This document shows, piece by piece, positions 1 to 6,136 of a DNA stretch of 7,492 nt; position 1 is the first letter of the stretch, and each line of letters begins with the position of its first letter. This DNA comes from Acidimicrobiia bacterium. Its GTDB lineage: Bacteria > Actinomycetota > Acidimicrobiia > Spongiisociales > UBA5794. Where the stretch lies: positions 1 through 7,492 of the forward strand of contig JABDIW010000394.1 in the NCBI GenBank assembly GCA_013003515.1, in the 5' to 3' direction. Below the pieces are notes generated by a model, which made no database searches, was not told where the DNA came from, and saw only the letters and a list, made by a program, of their open reading frames with translations. The translations under genes and the position numbers were made by a program.

Positions 1-535
1 TGACCTTGACGCTGGCGATGGCCTTGTTGCCTGCGGTGTCATAGGCGTAGAAGGTCGCGGTGTTGCCTCCCGGTGACAGGATCAGCTTGATCGACCAGTT
101 CCCTGCTTCATCGACGTCTGCTTCGTAGCCCGCAGCGATGACTTCGGATCCGGGCTCGACCTCACCGGTGAACGTGATGGTCTTGGTGTCGACGACCGCG
201 CCGTCTTCGGGATAGGTGATGACCAGTTCAGGAGGTGTGACGTCGCCGACGGAATCGTCCTTCTCGTCGGAGACCGGTTCGTCCTTCTCGACCTTGACCG
301 GCTCTTCGTCTGGCTTCTCGTCCTTGACGACCTCGTCTTTCACCGGGTCGGCTTCGGGCTTGGCGTCCTTGGTCGGTTCGTCGATGGCGAACTCGATGTC
401 GGTGCCGTCTGCGACGAGGCCCGGCTCGGGTTCAGGCTCATCCACGAGGATCGACTGGGCAGCCACGGCCATGCCCCCGATCCCCACCACCAGAACGAAC
501 GCAATCAAGCCAGCCAGCCACGGACGACGCTTCAT
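1..535 (-). CDS. Exported or membrane-anchored protein with acidic linker and Ig-like domain (C-terminus beyond window)
   Basis: 178 codons are visible from an ATG at 535 and the frame stays open to the left edge, so the C-terminus is missing. The N-terminus has basic residues (KRR, 2-4) followed by a hydrophobic segment at about 6-26, which acts as a signal peptide or membrane anchor. Residues 32-98 form a low-complexity acidic/Lys/Pro linker with repeated EKD, VKDE and EPVK units. Residues 100-178 look like an Ig-like beta-sandwich: PPELVITYPEDGAVV, then TFTGEVEPGSEV, then NWSIKLILSPGGN and YDTAGN. This resembles the bacterial Ig-like or glucodextranase domain-B families. The protein is probably displayed outside the membrane. 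Its specific function is unknown, and an enzymatic or binding domain could follow off the edge. The start is supported by a good Shine-Dalgarno. On the opposite strand 216-596 reads as a Ser-rich frame, which is only the shadow of the acidic linker codons. Confidence 0.8.
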   Translation of the reverse strand, partial: MKRRPWLAGLIAFVLVVGIGGMAVAAQSILVDEPEPEPGLVADGTDIEFAIDEPTKDAKPEADPVKDEVVKDEKPDEEPVKVEKDEPVSDEKDDSVGDVTPPELVITYPEDGAVVDTKTITFTGEVEPGSEVIAAGYEADVDEAGNWSIKLILSPGGNTATFYAYDTAGNKAIASVKV

Positions 536-540
536 CGGAA

Positions 541-550
541 TTCTCCCCTT
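541..550 (-). promoter_or_regulatory. Shine-Dalgarno of the Ig-like protein gene
   Basis: On the minus strand AAGGGGAG lies 7 bases before the ATG at 535, which is good spacing and fixes the start. Most other genes in the window lack such a site, so this gene is probably translated from a conventional leader. I saw no convincing -35/-10 pair for it in 551-640. Confidence 0.7.
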
Positions 551-620
551 TTTCTCCGCTCCTGGGGTGATCGGCGAGACGTGGGTCATTTCTTGAACGC
601 GCCAAGGGACTATTTCCGCG

Positions 621-634
621 CCTAGTCCTAGGTT
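621..634 (+). promoter_or_regulatory. Candidate leaderless promoter (-10) of the photolyase gene, with CCTAG direct repeat
   Basis: TAGGTT at 629-634 fits the actinobacterial -10 pattern TANNNT. It ends exactly 6 bases before the GTG start at 641, which places the transcription start on the start codon. No Shine-Dalgarno is visible. CCTAG occurs twice, 6 bases apart (621-625 and 627-631), and the second copy overlaps the -10 element. I saw no TTGACA-like -35. The direct repeat could be an operator, but that is inference. Confidence 0.45.
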
Positions 635-640
635 GCAGGT

Positions 641-1996
641 GTGACAGACAGCGCAGTTGTGTGGTTCCGTCGTGATCTGCGGATCGGGGAGAACCCGGCG
701 TGGGGAAACGCCACGAAGGATGCGGACTCGGTTCTTCCGCTGTTCGTTGTCGATCCGCGCCTGATGGCCGCCGCCGGCGACCACCGACGCAACCAGCTCG
801 TGGCTCATCTGGCCGGCCTCGACGAAGACCTTCAGTCGGAAGGCGGTCGACTCCATGTTGCAGTGGGCGATCCGGTGGACGTGGTGCCTGCCGTTTCAGG
901 TTCGGCGAACGTGTATTGGAACGACGACTACACGCCGTATGCGCGACGTCGAGATGGCGCCGTTGCGGCGAAGCTCGGGGACAGAGTGCACCGGTTCCAT
1001 GGCAACGTGGTGCATCCTCCTGGCACTCTGCTCACCGGTTCTGGGGCGCCGTACAAGGTCTTCACTCCCTTCTCGAAGCGTTGGTTCTCAGAGCCGGTTC
1101 GCCACGCCCCCGAACCTGGTCCGGCGGCGGTCAGTGTCGACCCCGGAATCGGTGTGCCAGACGGAGATGAGCCGTTGATGGCCGGGGGAGAACGGGCCGC
1201 GCTCGACCGTCTCGAGGCGTTTGCCGCGGTGGTTGGCGACTACCCGACGACCCGCGACCGGCCCGATCTCGATGCCACCTCGCGTCTCTCGGCTGATCTC
1301 AAGTTCGGGACCCTCTCTCCGCTTCAGATCATGGATCGGATCGGCACGGAGACCGATGGTGCCCGCGCCTTCGTCAGGCAGCTGTGCTGGCGCGATTTCT
1401 ACGCCGCGGTGATCGATGCGTTTCCCCATACGGCGCAGCGAGCGATGCGACCCGAGTACGACGGCATCGAGTGGCGCAATGACGACGACGACTTCTCGGC
1501 GTGGTGCGCGGGGCGGACGGGCTACCCGATCGTCGACGCCGGGATGCGTCAACTGGCCGGTGAGGGGTGGGTGCACAACCGCGTGCGCATGATCGTCGCC
1601 TCATTCCTCGTGAAGGACCTGCTGATCGACTGGCGTTGGGGGGAGAGGTTCTTCCGTCGTTGGCTGGTCGACGGCGATGTCGCTCAGAACGTGGGCAACT
1701 GGCAGTGGGTGGCCGGGACCGGGGTGGACGCAGCTCCGTACTTCCGGGTCTTCAACCCGGTGACGCAGTCGAAGAAGTTCGATCCGTCCGGCGAGTACAT
1801 CCGGCGCTGGGTGCCCGAGCTCGCCGAGCTCGGCAACGCCCACATCCACGCTCCGTGGGAGTCAGGCCCGCTCGAGCTGGCGGCCGCCGGCATCACCCTC
1901 GACGACACCTATCCGTTGCCGATCGTCGACCACGCCGAGGCCCGCGAGCGCTGTCTCGAGACCTACCAGCGAGCGAGAGGGCGGGCCGGGACCTAG
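641..1996 (+). CDS. phrB: Deoxyribodipyrimidine photolyase (FAD-dependent DNA photolyase, cryptochrome/photolyase family)
   Basis: The 451-aa cytoplasmic enzyme should use blue or near-UV light to split cyclobutane pyrimidine dimers in DNA. Length fits class I photolyases (E. coli PhrB, 472 aa). The N-terminal Rossmann-like antenna domain starts with VVWFRRDLRIGENPA (6-20). The FAD-binding helical domain includes KFGTLSP (221-227), RQLCWRDFY (246-254), WVHNRVRM (310-317) and NWQWVAGTGVDAAPYFR (353-369). With a constant offset of 28 from E. coli numbering, the Trp electron-transfer triad is W278, W331 and W354 (E. coli W306, W359, W382), and N350 matches the flavin-contacting N378. Substrate-pocket W277 corresponds to W250, but E. 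coli E274 corresponds to Q247, a non-canonical residue. The antenna cofactor (8-HDF or MTHF) cannot be told from sequence alone. The GTG start is supported by a -10 element 6 bases upstream and by family alignment at residue 5. The gene converges on ltrA and shares its stop bases. Confidence 0.93.
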   Translation: MTDSAVVWFRRDLRIGENPAWGNATKDADSVLPLFVVDPRLMAAAGDHRRNQLVAHLAGLDEDLQSEGGRLHVAVGDPVDVVPAVSGSANVYWNDDYTPYARRRDGAVAAKLGDRVHRFHGNVVHPPGTLLTGSGAPYKVFTPFSKRWFSEPVRHAPEPGPAAVSVDPGIGVPDGDEPLMAGGERAALDRLEAFAAVVGDYPTTRDRPDLDATSRLSADLKFGTLSPLQIMDRIGTETDGARAFVRQLCWRDFYAAVIDAFPHTAQRAMRPEYDGIEWRNDDDDFSAWCAGRTGYPIVDAGMRQLAGEGWVHNRVRMIVASFLVKDLLIDWRWGERFFRRWLVDGDVAQNVGNWQWVAGTGVDAAPYFRVFNPVTQSKKFDPSGEYIRRWVPELAELGNAHIHAPWESGPLELAAAGITLDDTYPLPIVDHAEARERCLETYQRARGRAGT

Positions 1997-2003
1997 GCGG
2001 CCC
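1982..2003. terminator. Weak hairpin over the shared photolyase/ltrA stop codons
   Basis: CGGGCCG (1982-1988) can pair with CGGCCCG (1998-2004, one base past the listed end) around the loop GGACCTAGG. An alternative pairing is GCCGGG (1985-1990) with CCCGGC (2001-2006). The CTAG in the loop supplies both stop codons. Neither strand has a T-tract, so this is at best a weak bidirectional terminator. GC-rich DNA forms such stems easily. Confidence 0.25.
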
Positions 2004-3141
2004 GGCGCTGCCAGTCGTCGCTCCAGCGTCGGTACTCGACGATGAGCGTGGTCACGAGCACCACGGCGTGGAGAGCCAACAGGGTGCGCGACGAGATCGA
2101 ACCCCAGGCGATTGCCGTGATCGCGATGATCACGGCGGCGCCGGTGAGCCGCTCGACAGGGATCTGACGGGTGGCGCTGTATCCCGCCAGCAGGAACGAG
2201 ACGATGACGAGCGTGATGCCGCCGGCCAGCAGAACGGCTGCGATCGCTTCGATGTGCTCGTCCGGGTGGACCACGACCTCTTCCAGGGCGACGGCGAACA
2301 TCGCGATGCCGATGACGAGGGGGAGGTGGGCGCCGGTGTAGGCATCGCGGGCAAACCGGCCGCGTTCGATGCCGGTGCGTGTCCGCAACGTCTCCTCGAG
2401 GAACCCTGAGGCGCGATCGAAATAGGACCACCACAGCGCCGCCACGACGACGAAGGCGATGGAGAGCGTGACTCCCAGTGACGTCGTGATCTCGAAGTCG
2501 CCGAGACCGACCCCGATAGCGACGATCAACTCACCGAGGACGATGATGACGAGCAGGCCGTAGCGCTCGGCGAAGTGCGCTGGACGGACGTGCCAGTCGG
2601 CTCGTTCGGCAGCCCTCGTCGCCAGAACGTCGACAGCGATCGCCCCCAGCCAGACCCACGGTCGGACCGATGGATCCATGAAGCCGCCAACGAGGGTGAC
2701 CGCTGCGCCCAGCGTTGCCAAGGGGAAGAAGCTGGAGAAGGCGGCTCGTTGCTCCTCTCCTGCGGCCAGGTAGTACATCCCCGTGCCGATCAACCGGAAC
2801 GCGACCAGAGCTGCCGCGAAGTGCCAGCCGTCCTCTGTAAACGCCGATGGCAGGGCGACGGCCATCAGCAGGATCGTGCCCATGGCCGACAACAGCGCCA
2901 GCCGGACGTATACGTGAGACGTTCCAGTCGCGTTGAGGCCCCACGTGTAGAGCGACCATGCCCAGTACACCAGGACCACCAGCAGCACGCCCTTGCCCAC
3001 GCCGGACCAGGTGAGGTCGTGGCGGACGAAGGCTGCGATCTGGGCGATGGCGAAGACGAAGACGAGGTCGAAGAACAGCTCGAGTGGGGAAACGCTGAGC
3101 TCGTCCTCGTCGACGAGCTCGACCTCTGGGGTGTCTGTCAT
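1993..3141 (-). CDS. ltrA: LtrA-family (low temperature requirement A) polytopic membrane protein
   Basis: The 382-aa protein is highly hydrophobic with about ten predicted membrane segments. It carries the family hallmarks: ELFFDLVFVFAI near the N-terminus (21-32), RPAHFAERYGLLVIIVLGE in the middle (186-204) and ALWWSYFD (235-242). The family is named from a Listeria gene needed for growth in the cold. Its biochemical role is not established, so only the membrane location is secure. I prefer the ATG at 3141 (MTDTPEVELVDEDELSVSPLEL). A GTG at 3153 is also in frame but lies inside the candidate -10 element TAGTGT and adds only four residues. The gene follows the anti-sigma gene by 37 bases on the same strand, so it is probably co-transcribed and could be a target of that sigma factor. 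It ends convergently on the photolyase, overlapping by 4 bases. Confidence 0.88.
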   Translation of the reverse strand: MTDTPEVELVDEDELSVSPLELFFDLVFVFAIAQIAAFVRHDLTWSGVGKGVLLVVLVYWAWSLYTWGLNATGTSHVYVRLALLSAMGTILLMAVALPSAFTEDGWHFAAALVAFRLIGTGMYYLAAGEEQRAAFSSFFPLATLGAAVTLVGGFMDPSVRPWVWLGAIAVDVLATRAAERADWHVRPAHFAERYGLLVIIVLGELIVAIGVGLGDFEITTSLGVTLSIAFVVVAALWWSYFDRASGFLEETLRTRTGIERGRFARDAYTGAHLPLVIGIAMFAVALEEVVVHPDEHIEAIAAVLLAGGITLVIVSFLLAGYSATRQIPVERLTGAAVIIAITAIAWGSISSRTLLALHAVVLVTTLIVEYRRWSDDWQRRAA

Positions 3142-3149
3142 GGCGCCGA

Positions 3150-3155
3150 ACACTA
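3150..3155 (-). promoter_or_regulatory. Possible -10 element for ltrA
   Basis: TAGTGT on the minus strand fits TANNNT and lies 8 bases before the preferred ATG at 3141. That would give an almost leaderless internal promoter between the anti-sigma gene and ltrA. The 8-base gap is longer than the 6-base gap at the photolyase and uridine kinase genes, and no -35 is seen, so this is weak. Confidence 0.25.
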
Positions 3156-3178
3156 CGCGCCGTGTGATCGCTACGTGA

Positions 3179-3916
3179 TCAGGCGTTCAGCCACAAGTAG
3201 AGGGCATCATTCTGGGACGAGACCACACCACCGGCGACCTCTTCGGTGATGGCGAAGCCGGTGATCTCGCCGCCTGCCACCTTGAACGGCGTGATGCCGG
3301 GGTCGTTGCCCATCACACCGGCAGAGACGACCGTGTCACCGACGATGGCCCACAGCTGATAAGTCCGATCCTCGGCCAGAGCCGGAAGTGCGTCGGACAA
3401 GACGTAGCCAACTCCTTCCTCGGTCATGACGAGCTGAACGGTGGCGGCGGAGCCGGCAGGGTCGGCAAGCGTGACCACCTGCGAGCCCGGTGCGGTGATG
3501 GCGGTCTGAGCGGCCTGGTCTACAGGGTCGGTCTGCATTGCCGTCGTCAGATTCTCGATGCGACGGTCTTGGTCGACGACACGTACCGCCAGGACTGCGG
3601 CCAGGGCGACGGCTGCCACCGAGACGGTTGCTACGACGCGGGTCATCCAGGAGTTGCGCCGGGGGGTTACGAACTCGATGTCGGGAGCCGACTCGCCCTC
3701 AATGGCATCCGAGATGCTCTGCCACACCATGGGAGAGGGGGTCGACGGAGAGGTCTCGATGGCCTGGGCAAGGATGGCGGCCACCTCGAGGTGGTCTGCC
3801 AGTTCGGCGGCGAGCTCAGGATCTGCCTCGGCAGCTCGCTCGACCCGGCGACGTTCGATGTCGTCCAGAGCGTCGAGGGCATATGCCCCGGCGAGATCTT
3901 CAGGTGTAGGTGTCAT
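3179..3916 (-). CDS. rskA: RskA-type anti-sigma factor (single-pass membrane protein)
   Basis: The 245-aa protein should bind the adjacent ECF sigma factor through its cytoplasmic N-terminal domain and release it when an extracytoplasmic signal leads to proteolysis. Residues 1-50 (EDLAGAYALDALDDIERRRVERA... ELADHLEVAAIL) match the N-terminal anti-sigma domain of RskA proteins. They contain no Cys, so this is not a zinc-type ZAS anti-sigma factor. W90-V114 is one membrane helix, and 115-245 is the extracytoplasmic RskA C-terminal domain with the family's YQLWAIVGDTVVSAGVM (187-202). The ATG at 3916 overlaps the sigma gene's TGA as ATGA, and no good Shine-Dalgarno is present, which points to translational coupling. 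The frame stays open upstream to 4126, but that part lies inside the sigma gene, is Arg/Gly/His-rich and is not homologous to the family. Confidence 0.9.
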   Translation of the reverse strand: MTPTPEDLAGAYALDALDDIERRRVERAAEADPELAAELADHLEVAAILAQAIETSPSTPSPMVWQSISDAIEGESAPDIEFVTPRRNSWMTRVVATVSVAAVALAAVLAVRVVDQDRRIENLTTAMQTDPVDQAAQTAITAPGSQVVTLADPAGSAATVQLVMTEEGVGYVLSDALPALAEDRTYQLWAIVGDTVVSAGVMGNDPGITPFKVAGGEITGFAITEEVAGGVVSSQNDALYLWLNA

Positions 3917-4473
3917 GGCATCACGCCCAATGCTGTCAGTTGTGTCTTGAGTCTCTTCATTCCGGTCCTGATGCGGCTCTTCACCGTTCCCTCGGGCTGG
4001 CCGAGCTTGGTGGCGACCTCGCGGTAGGTGAGACCATCGAAGTACGCCAGCTCGATGGCGGCCCTTTCGTCCTCGGTGAGCTCCATGAGTGCCTGGCGAA
4101 TCTCGGCCGAGGCGACGTTCTGCCACACGCTGCCCTCGACCGACTCCTGGGTACGAGGGGCCAGGACGGCGTCCTTCTCCTCGCGTGCTCGGCGGGCGCC
4201 CTCGGCTCGGATCATGTCGATCGACCGGCCATGGGTGTCGGAGAGGAGGAACGATCGGAGCTTCCCTCGCTCGGGATCGAAGCGCTGTGGCTTGTGCCAG
4301 AGGCGGAGGAATATCTCCTGGGTGACTTCTTCGGCCAGTTCGCGGCTTCTGACGATCCGGCGGGCGAGGGCGAACACCGCCGAGCCGTGCCGGTTGTAGG
4401 CCTCGGCGAGCGCGTCGCGGTCGTACCGACCGATGGCAACGGCGAGCGCAGCGTCAGAAGTGTTGGTGGTCAT
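3913..4473 (-). CDS. sigK: ECF RNA polymerase sigma factor, SigK-like
   Basis: The 186-aa protein has only sigma regions 2 and 4, the size of an ECF (sigma-70 group 4) factor. Region 2 spans about 20-97, including ELAEEVTQEIFLRLWHKPQRFD (45-66) for core binding and RSFLLSDTHGRSIDMIRAEG (73-92) for promoter melting. Region 4 spans about 122-182 with the helix-turn-helix LTYREVATKLGQPEGTVKSR (148-167) that reads the -35. Pairing with an RskA-type anti-sigma factor suggests the SigK (ECF19) group. The ATG at 4473 is chosen because homology starts at about residue 15 and a promoter-like element ends 8 bases upstream. The frame is open to an ATG at 4563, but those 30 residues would run through that promoter. 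The gene is divergent from the uridine kinase gene with 105 bases between them. The exact ECF group needs an HMM search. Confidence 0.88.
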   Translation of the reverse strand: MTTNTSDAALAVAIGRYDRDALAEAYNRHGSAVFALARRIVRSRELAEEVTQEIFLRLWHKPQRFDPERGKLRSFLLSDTHGRSIDMIRAEGARRAREEKDAVLAPRTQESVEGSVWQNVASAEIRQALMELTEDERAAIELAYFDGLTYREVATKLGQPEGTVKSRIRTGMKRLKTQLTALGVMP

Positions 4474-4481
4474 CGTGATGT

Positions 4482-4509
4482 ATACGGATCTCGAGTGCGT
4501 TGCGGATGA
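4482..4509 (-). promoter_or_regulatory. Candidate SigK-type autoregulatory promoter of the sigma operon
   Basis: On the minus strand TCATCC (4504-4509) is followed after 16 bases by CCGTAT (4482-4487). From memory the mycobacterial SigK motif is CCATCC, 16-17 bases, CCGAAT, so each half matches at 5 of 6 positions with a permitted spacer. The -10 half ends 8 bases before the sigma ATG, so the transcript would be leaderless or nearly so. ECF factors commonly drive their own operons. The match is by eye. Confidence 0.4.
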
Positions 4510-4566
4510 GGGTACGTCGGGCAGTGCCGCTATCGGGTCGCCAGACGAGGGCCTGCGGTCCACCTG

Positions 4567-4572
4567 TAGCCT
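4567..4572 (+). promoter_or_regulatory. Candidate leaderless promoter (-10) of uridine kinase
   Basis: TAGCCT fits TANNNT and ends exactly 6 bases before the ATG at 4579, the same geometry as at the photolyase gene. There is no Shine-Dalgarno between it and the start codon. No -35 consensus is evident. Confidence 0.45.
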
Positions 4573-4578
4573 GAGCCC

Positions 4579-5244
4579 ATGGCTGCATCACCCGTCTTCG
4601 ATCATGTCGATTGGCCCCCGGGCGCCGAGGGGCGGCCGGTCGTGATCGGCATCGCCGGCGGCAGCGGATCCGGCAAGTCCACGATCGTCGAGGCGATCGG
4701 AGACGCCACCGGTGGCCAGGTCGGGCTCATGGAGCACGACGCCTACTACCGCGACAACGCCCATCTCGACTTCGAACAGCGGGCGGCGATCAACTACGAC
4801 CACCCAGACTCCCTCGAGTCAGAGCTTCTGGTGGAGCATCTCGCCGCTCTCCGCTCAGGCATGTCGGTGGACAAGCCGGTCTACGACTTCTCGACCCACC
4901 TCCGCACCGGTGAGACGGCACGGGTGACGCCGGCCCCTGTCGTGATCGTCGAGGGGATCCTGGTTCTGGTCGAGCCCGATCTCCGCCGCATGATGGATCT
5001 GAAGATCTTCATCGACACCGACCCGGATATCCGGCTGCTGCGACGCCTACAGCGGGACATCGAAGAGCGGGGCCGCGATCTCGAGTCGATCATCGCTCAG
5101 TACGAAGGGACCGTCCGGCCGATGCACCTTCAGTTCGTCGAGCCGTCCAAACGGTATGCCGACATCATCATCCCCGAGGGGTACAACCCGCCGGCTGTGG
5201 CGACGGTGGTTTCGATGATCGACCGGGTGCTCAGCCGCGCCTGA
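4579..5244 (+). CDS. udk: Uridine kinase (uridine/cytidine monophosphokinase, pyrimidine salvage)
   Basis: The 221-aa cytosolic P-loop kinase should phosphorylate uridine and cytidine to UMP and CMP using ATP or GTP. The length is typical for bacterial Udk (about 210-220 aa). The Walker A motif GIAGGSGSGKST spans 24-35 with K33 and S34. The nucleoside-binding region carries EHDAYYRD (52-59), where D54 is the likely catalytic base, and NYDHPDSLE (72-80). VYDFSTHLRT (101-110), VVIVEGILVL (121-130) and the lid segment IDTDPDIRLLRRLQRDIEERGR (145-166) follow the family pattern. The short N-terminal extension before the P-loop (FDHVDWPPGAEGRP) carries no recognised domain. Phosphoribulokinase shares the fold, but the motif order and length favour Udk. 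The gene ends 2 bases from the convergent SGNH hydrolase gene. Confidence 0.93.
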   Translation: MAASPVFDHVDWPPGAEGRPVVIGIAGGSGSGKSTIVEAIGDATGGQVGLMEHDAYYRDNAHLDFEQRAAINYDHPDSLESELLVEHLAALRSGMSVDKPVYDFSTHLRTGETARVTPAPVVIVEGILVLVEPDLRRMMDLKIFIDTDPDIRLLRRLQRDIEERGRDLESIIAQYEGTVRPMHLQFVEPSKRYADIIIPEGYNPPAVATVVSMIDRVLSRA

Positions 5245-5255
5245 GGTCAGAGGCG
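5238..5255. terminator. Small inverted repeat at the convergent udk/SGNH ends
   Basis: CGCCT (5238-5242) can pair with AGGCG (5251-5255), and CTGA-GG-TCAG (5241-5250) is itself symmetric, containing the TGA stop of each gene. No T-tract follows on either strand. This could be a weak bidirectional terminator or chance symmetry of facing stop codons. Confidence 0.2.
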
Positions 5256-6002
5256 ATGGAGGATGTCCTCGATGGCGCTGATCGCCTGTTGGGCGAAGAT
5301 GCGGTGTCCCTCGTCCGACGCATGGAATCCATCGGCAGCGAAGGCCTCGTCGGGCTGTTCCGAGAAGATGGCCCACGATGGGTGTTCCCAGGCGTCCGCC
5401 TTGACCACCCGGTCGTATCGCTCACACACGCGGGCGATGGCTCGATCGATCGCCCTGCCTCGCATTCGGGCCATGGCCCGGAGCGGCTCGGAGAGACGGG
5501 GGATGGTGCCCAGGTCTCCGACTCCGGCGAAGAGCACCGCTTTGGTGTGGGGGAGGAGTGCCTCGAGCAGCTCCTCGGCCGACGTCTCGAACTGTTTGAT
5601 GGGCGTTCCGCGCAACGCATCGTTGGCACCCACCGCCAGCAACACGAGCTCGGGCTGGTAGCTGATGGCGGATTCGAGCTGTGTTTTGATGACATCTTTG
5701 GCTTTCGACCCCCCGACGGCGAGGGAGTGGAGGTCGACGTGGTACTCCTCGGCCAGGTGACGGGCGACTCGTCGCGACCAGGAGTTGTCCAGCAGTACGC
5801 CGGGTGCGGTGACCGAGCTGTCTCCCATGGCTGCAACCTTGAGCAAGGGGCTGGAGGGATCGCCGAAGCGGCCTGACGGGTCCTGGTTGTCGAGCGTCGG
5901 GAGATCGGGTCGATGAGCGGCTCGCAGAACCTGTGCCGCAACGAGGCCGGCAGCTCCGACGGCCACTGCGGGGACAATGCGGGTGAGGATGCGGGCAACC
6001 AT
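5247..6002 (-). CDS. Membrane-anchored or secreted SGNH/GDSL-type hydrolase
   Basis: The 251-aa protein has a hydrophobic N-terminal segment (about 7-27), so it is exported or anchored with the enzyme outside the membrane. All four SGNH blocks are present. Block I is AAMGDSSV (57-64) with nucleophile S62, block II gives the oxyanion Gly in AVGGSK (95-100), block III is VGANDA (124-129) with N127, and block V is DGFHASDEGH (224-233) with D224 and H227. The family cleaves esters in lipids, acylated sugars or peptidoglycan; the substrate cannot be read from sequence. The ATG at 6002 is the first start after an in-frame TAG 15 bases upstream, so the N-terminus is well bounded. There is no Shine-Dalgarno, and a TAGACT element lies 9 bases upstream. 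The gene lies between rhodopsin, separated by a strong hairpin, and convergent uridine kinase, so it is probably a single-gene unit. Confidence 0.88.
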   Translation of the reverse strand: MVARILTRIVPAVAVGAAGLVAAQVLRAAHRPDLPTLDNQDPSGRFGDPSSPLLKVAAMGDSSVTAPGVLLDNSWSRRVARHLAEEYHVDLHSLAVGGSKAKDVIKTQLESAISYQPELVLLAVGANDALRGTPIKQFETSAEELLEALLPHTKAVLFAGVGDLGTIPRLSEPLRAMARMRGRAIDRAIARVCERYDRVVKADAWEHPSWAIFSEQPDEAFAADGFHASDEGHRIFAQQAISAIEDILHRL

Positions 6003-6011
6003 GGCGAGGCG

Positions 6012-6017
6012 AGTCTA
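6012..6017 (-). promoter_or_regulatory. Possible -10 element for the SGNH hydrolase
   Basis: TAGACT on the minus strand fits TANNNT and sits 9 bases before the ATG at 6002. It lies in the sequence TTCCTAGACT, which closely resembles the TTCCTAGATT found upstream of the rhodopsin gene. No -35 consensus is evident. Confidence 0.35.
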
Positions 6018-6059
6018 GGAATCCTGTGACGCGTGGCCCGTCGATGAGTGGATATGAAG

Positions 6060-6089
6060 ACGGGAGGGCGGCCGTGGCCGCCCTCCCGT
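6060..6089 (-). terminator. Strong hairpin terminator downstream of the rhodopsin gene
   Basis: A perfect 13-bp stem, ACGGGAGGGCGGC (6060-6072) with GCCGCCCTCCCGT (6077-6089), has a CGTG loop. It begins 47 bases after the rhodopsin stop codon and lies between two same-strand genes, so it should insulate the SGNH hydrolase from rhodopsin transcription. On the minus strand it is followed by TCTTCATAT, only a weak T-tract, so it may also protect the mRNA 3' end. It is the strongest inverted repeat I found in the window. Confidence 0.7.
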
Positions 6090-6136
6090 ATGTCGAGATC
6101 GAATCGCCCCCCGTATCGAGGAGTCCCGGACCCTCT

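Noticed and set aside
593..616. TTGAAC with TATTTC as a sigma-70 promoter for the photolyase gene
   Set aside because: The spacer is only 12 bases; TAGGTT nearer the start fits better.
1567..2409. Plus-strand frame across the photolyase 3' end and into ltrA
   Set aside because: It overlaps two well-supported genes, its composition is Arg/Gly/Asp-rich, and it has no motif.
3142..3153. GTG start of ltrA four codons upstream
   Set aside because: The GTG lies inside the TAGTGT element. The ATG at 3141 gives a normal N-terminus, although the alternative cannot be fully excluded.
3917..4126. N-terminal extension of the anti-sigma factor inside the sigma gene
   Set aside because: The extension is a shadow of sigma codons. 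The ATGA overlap at 3913-3916 and RskA homology starting at the ATG at 3916 fix the start.
4474..4563. 30-residue N-terminal extension of the sigma factor from an ATG at 4563
   Set aside because: Low-complexity residues not found in ECF factors, and it would cover the promoter-like element at 4482-4509.
5256..5876. Plus-strand frame opposite the SGNH hydrolase
   Set aside because: Antisense shadow without domains; the opposite strand has all SGNH catalytic blocks.
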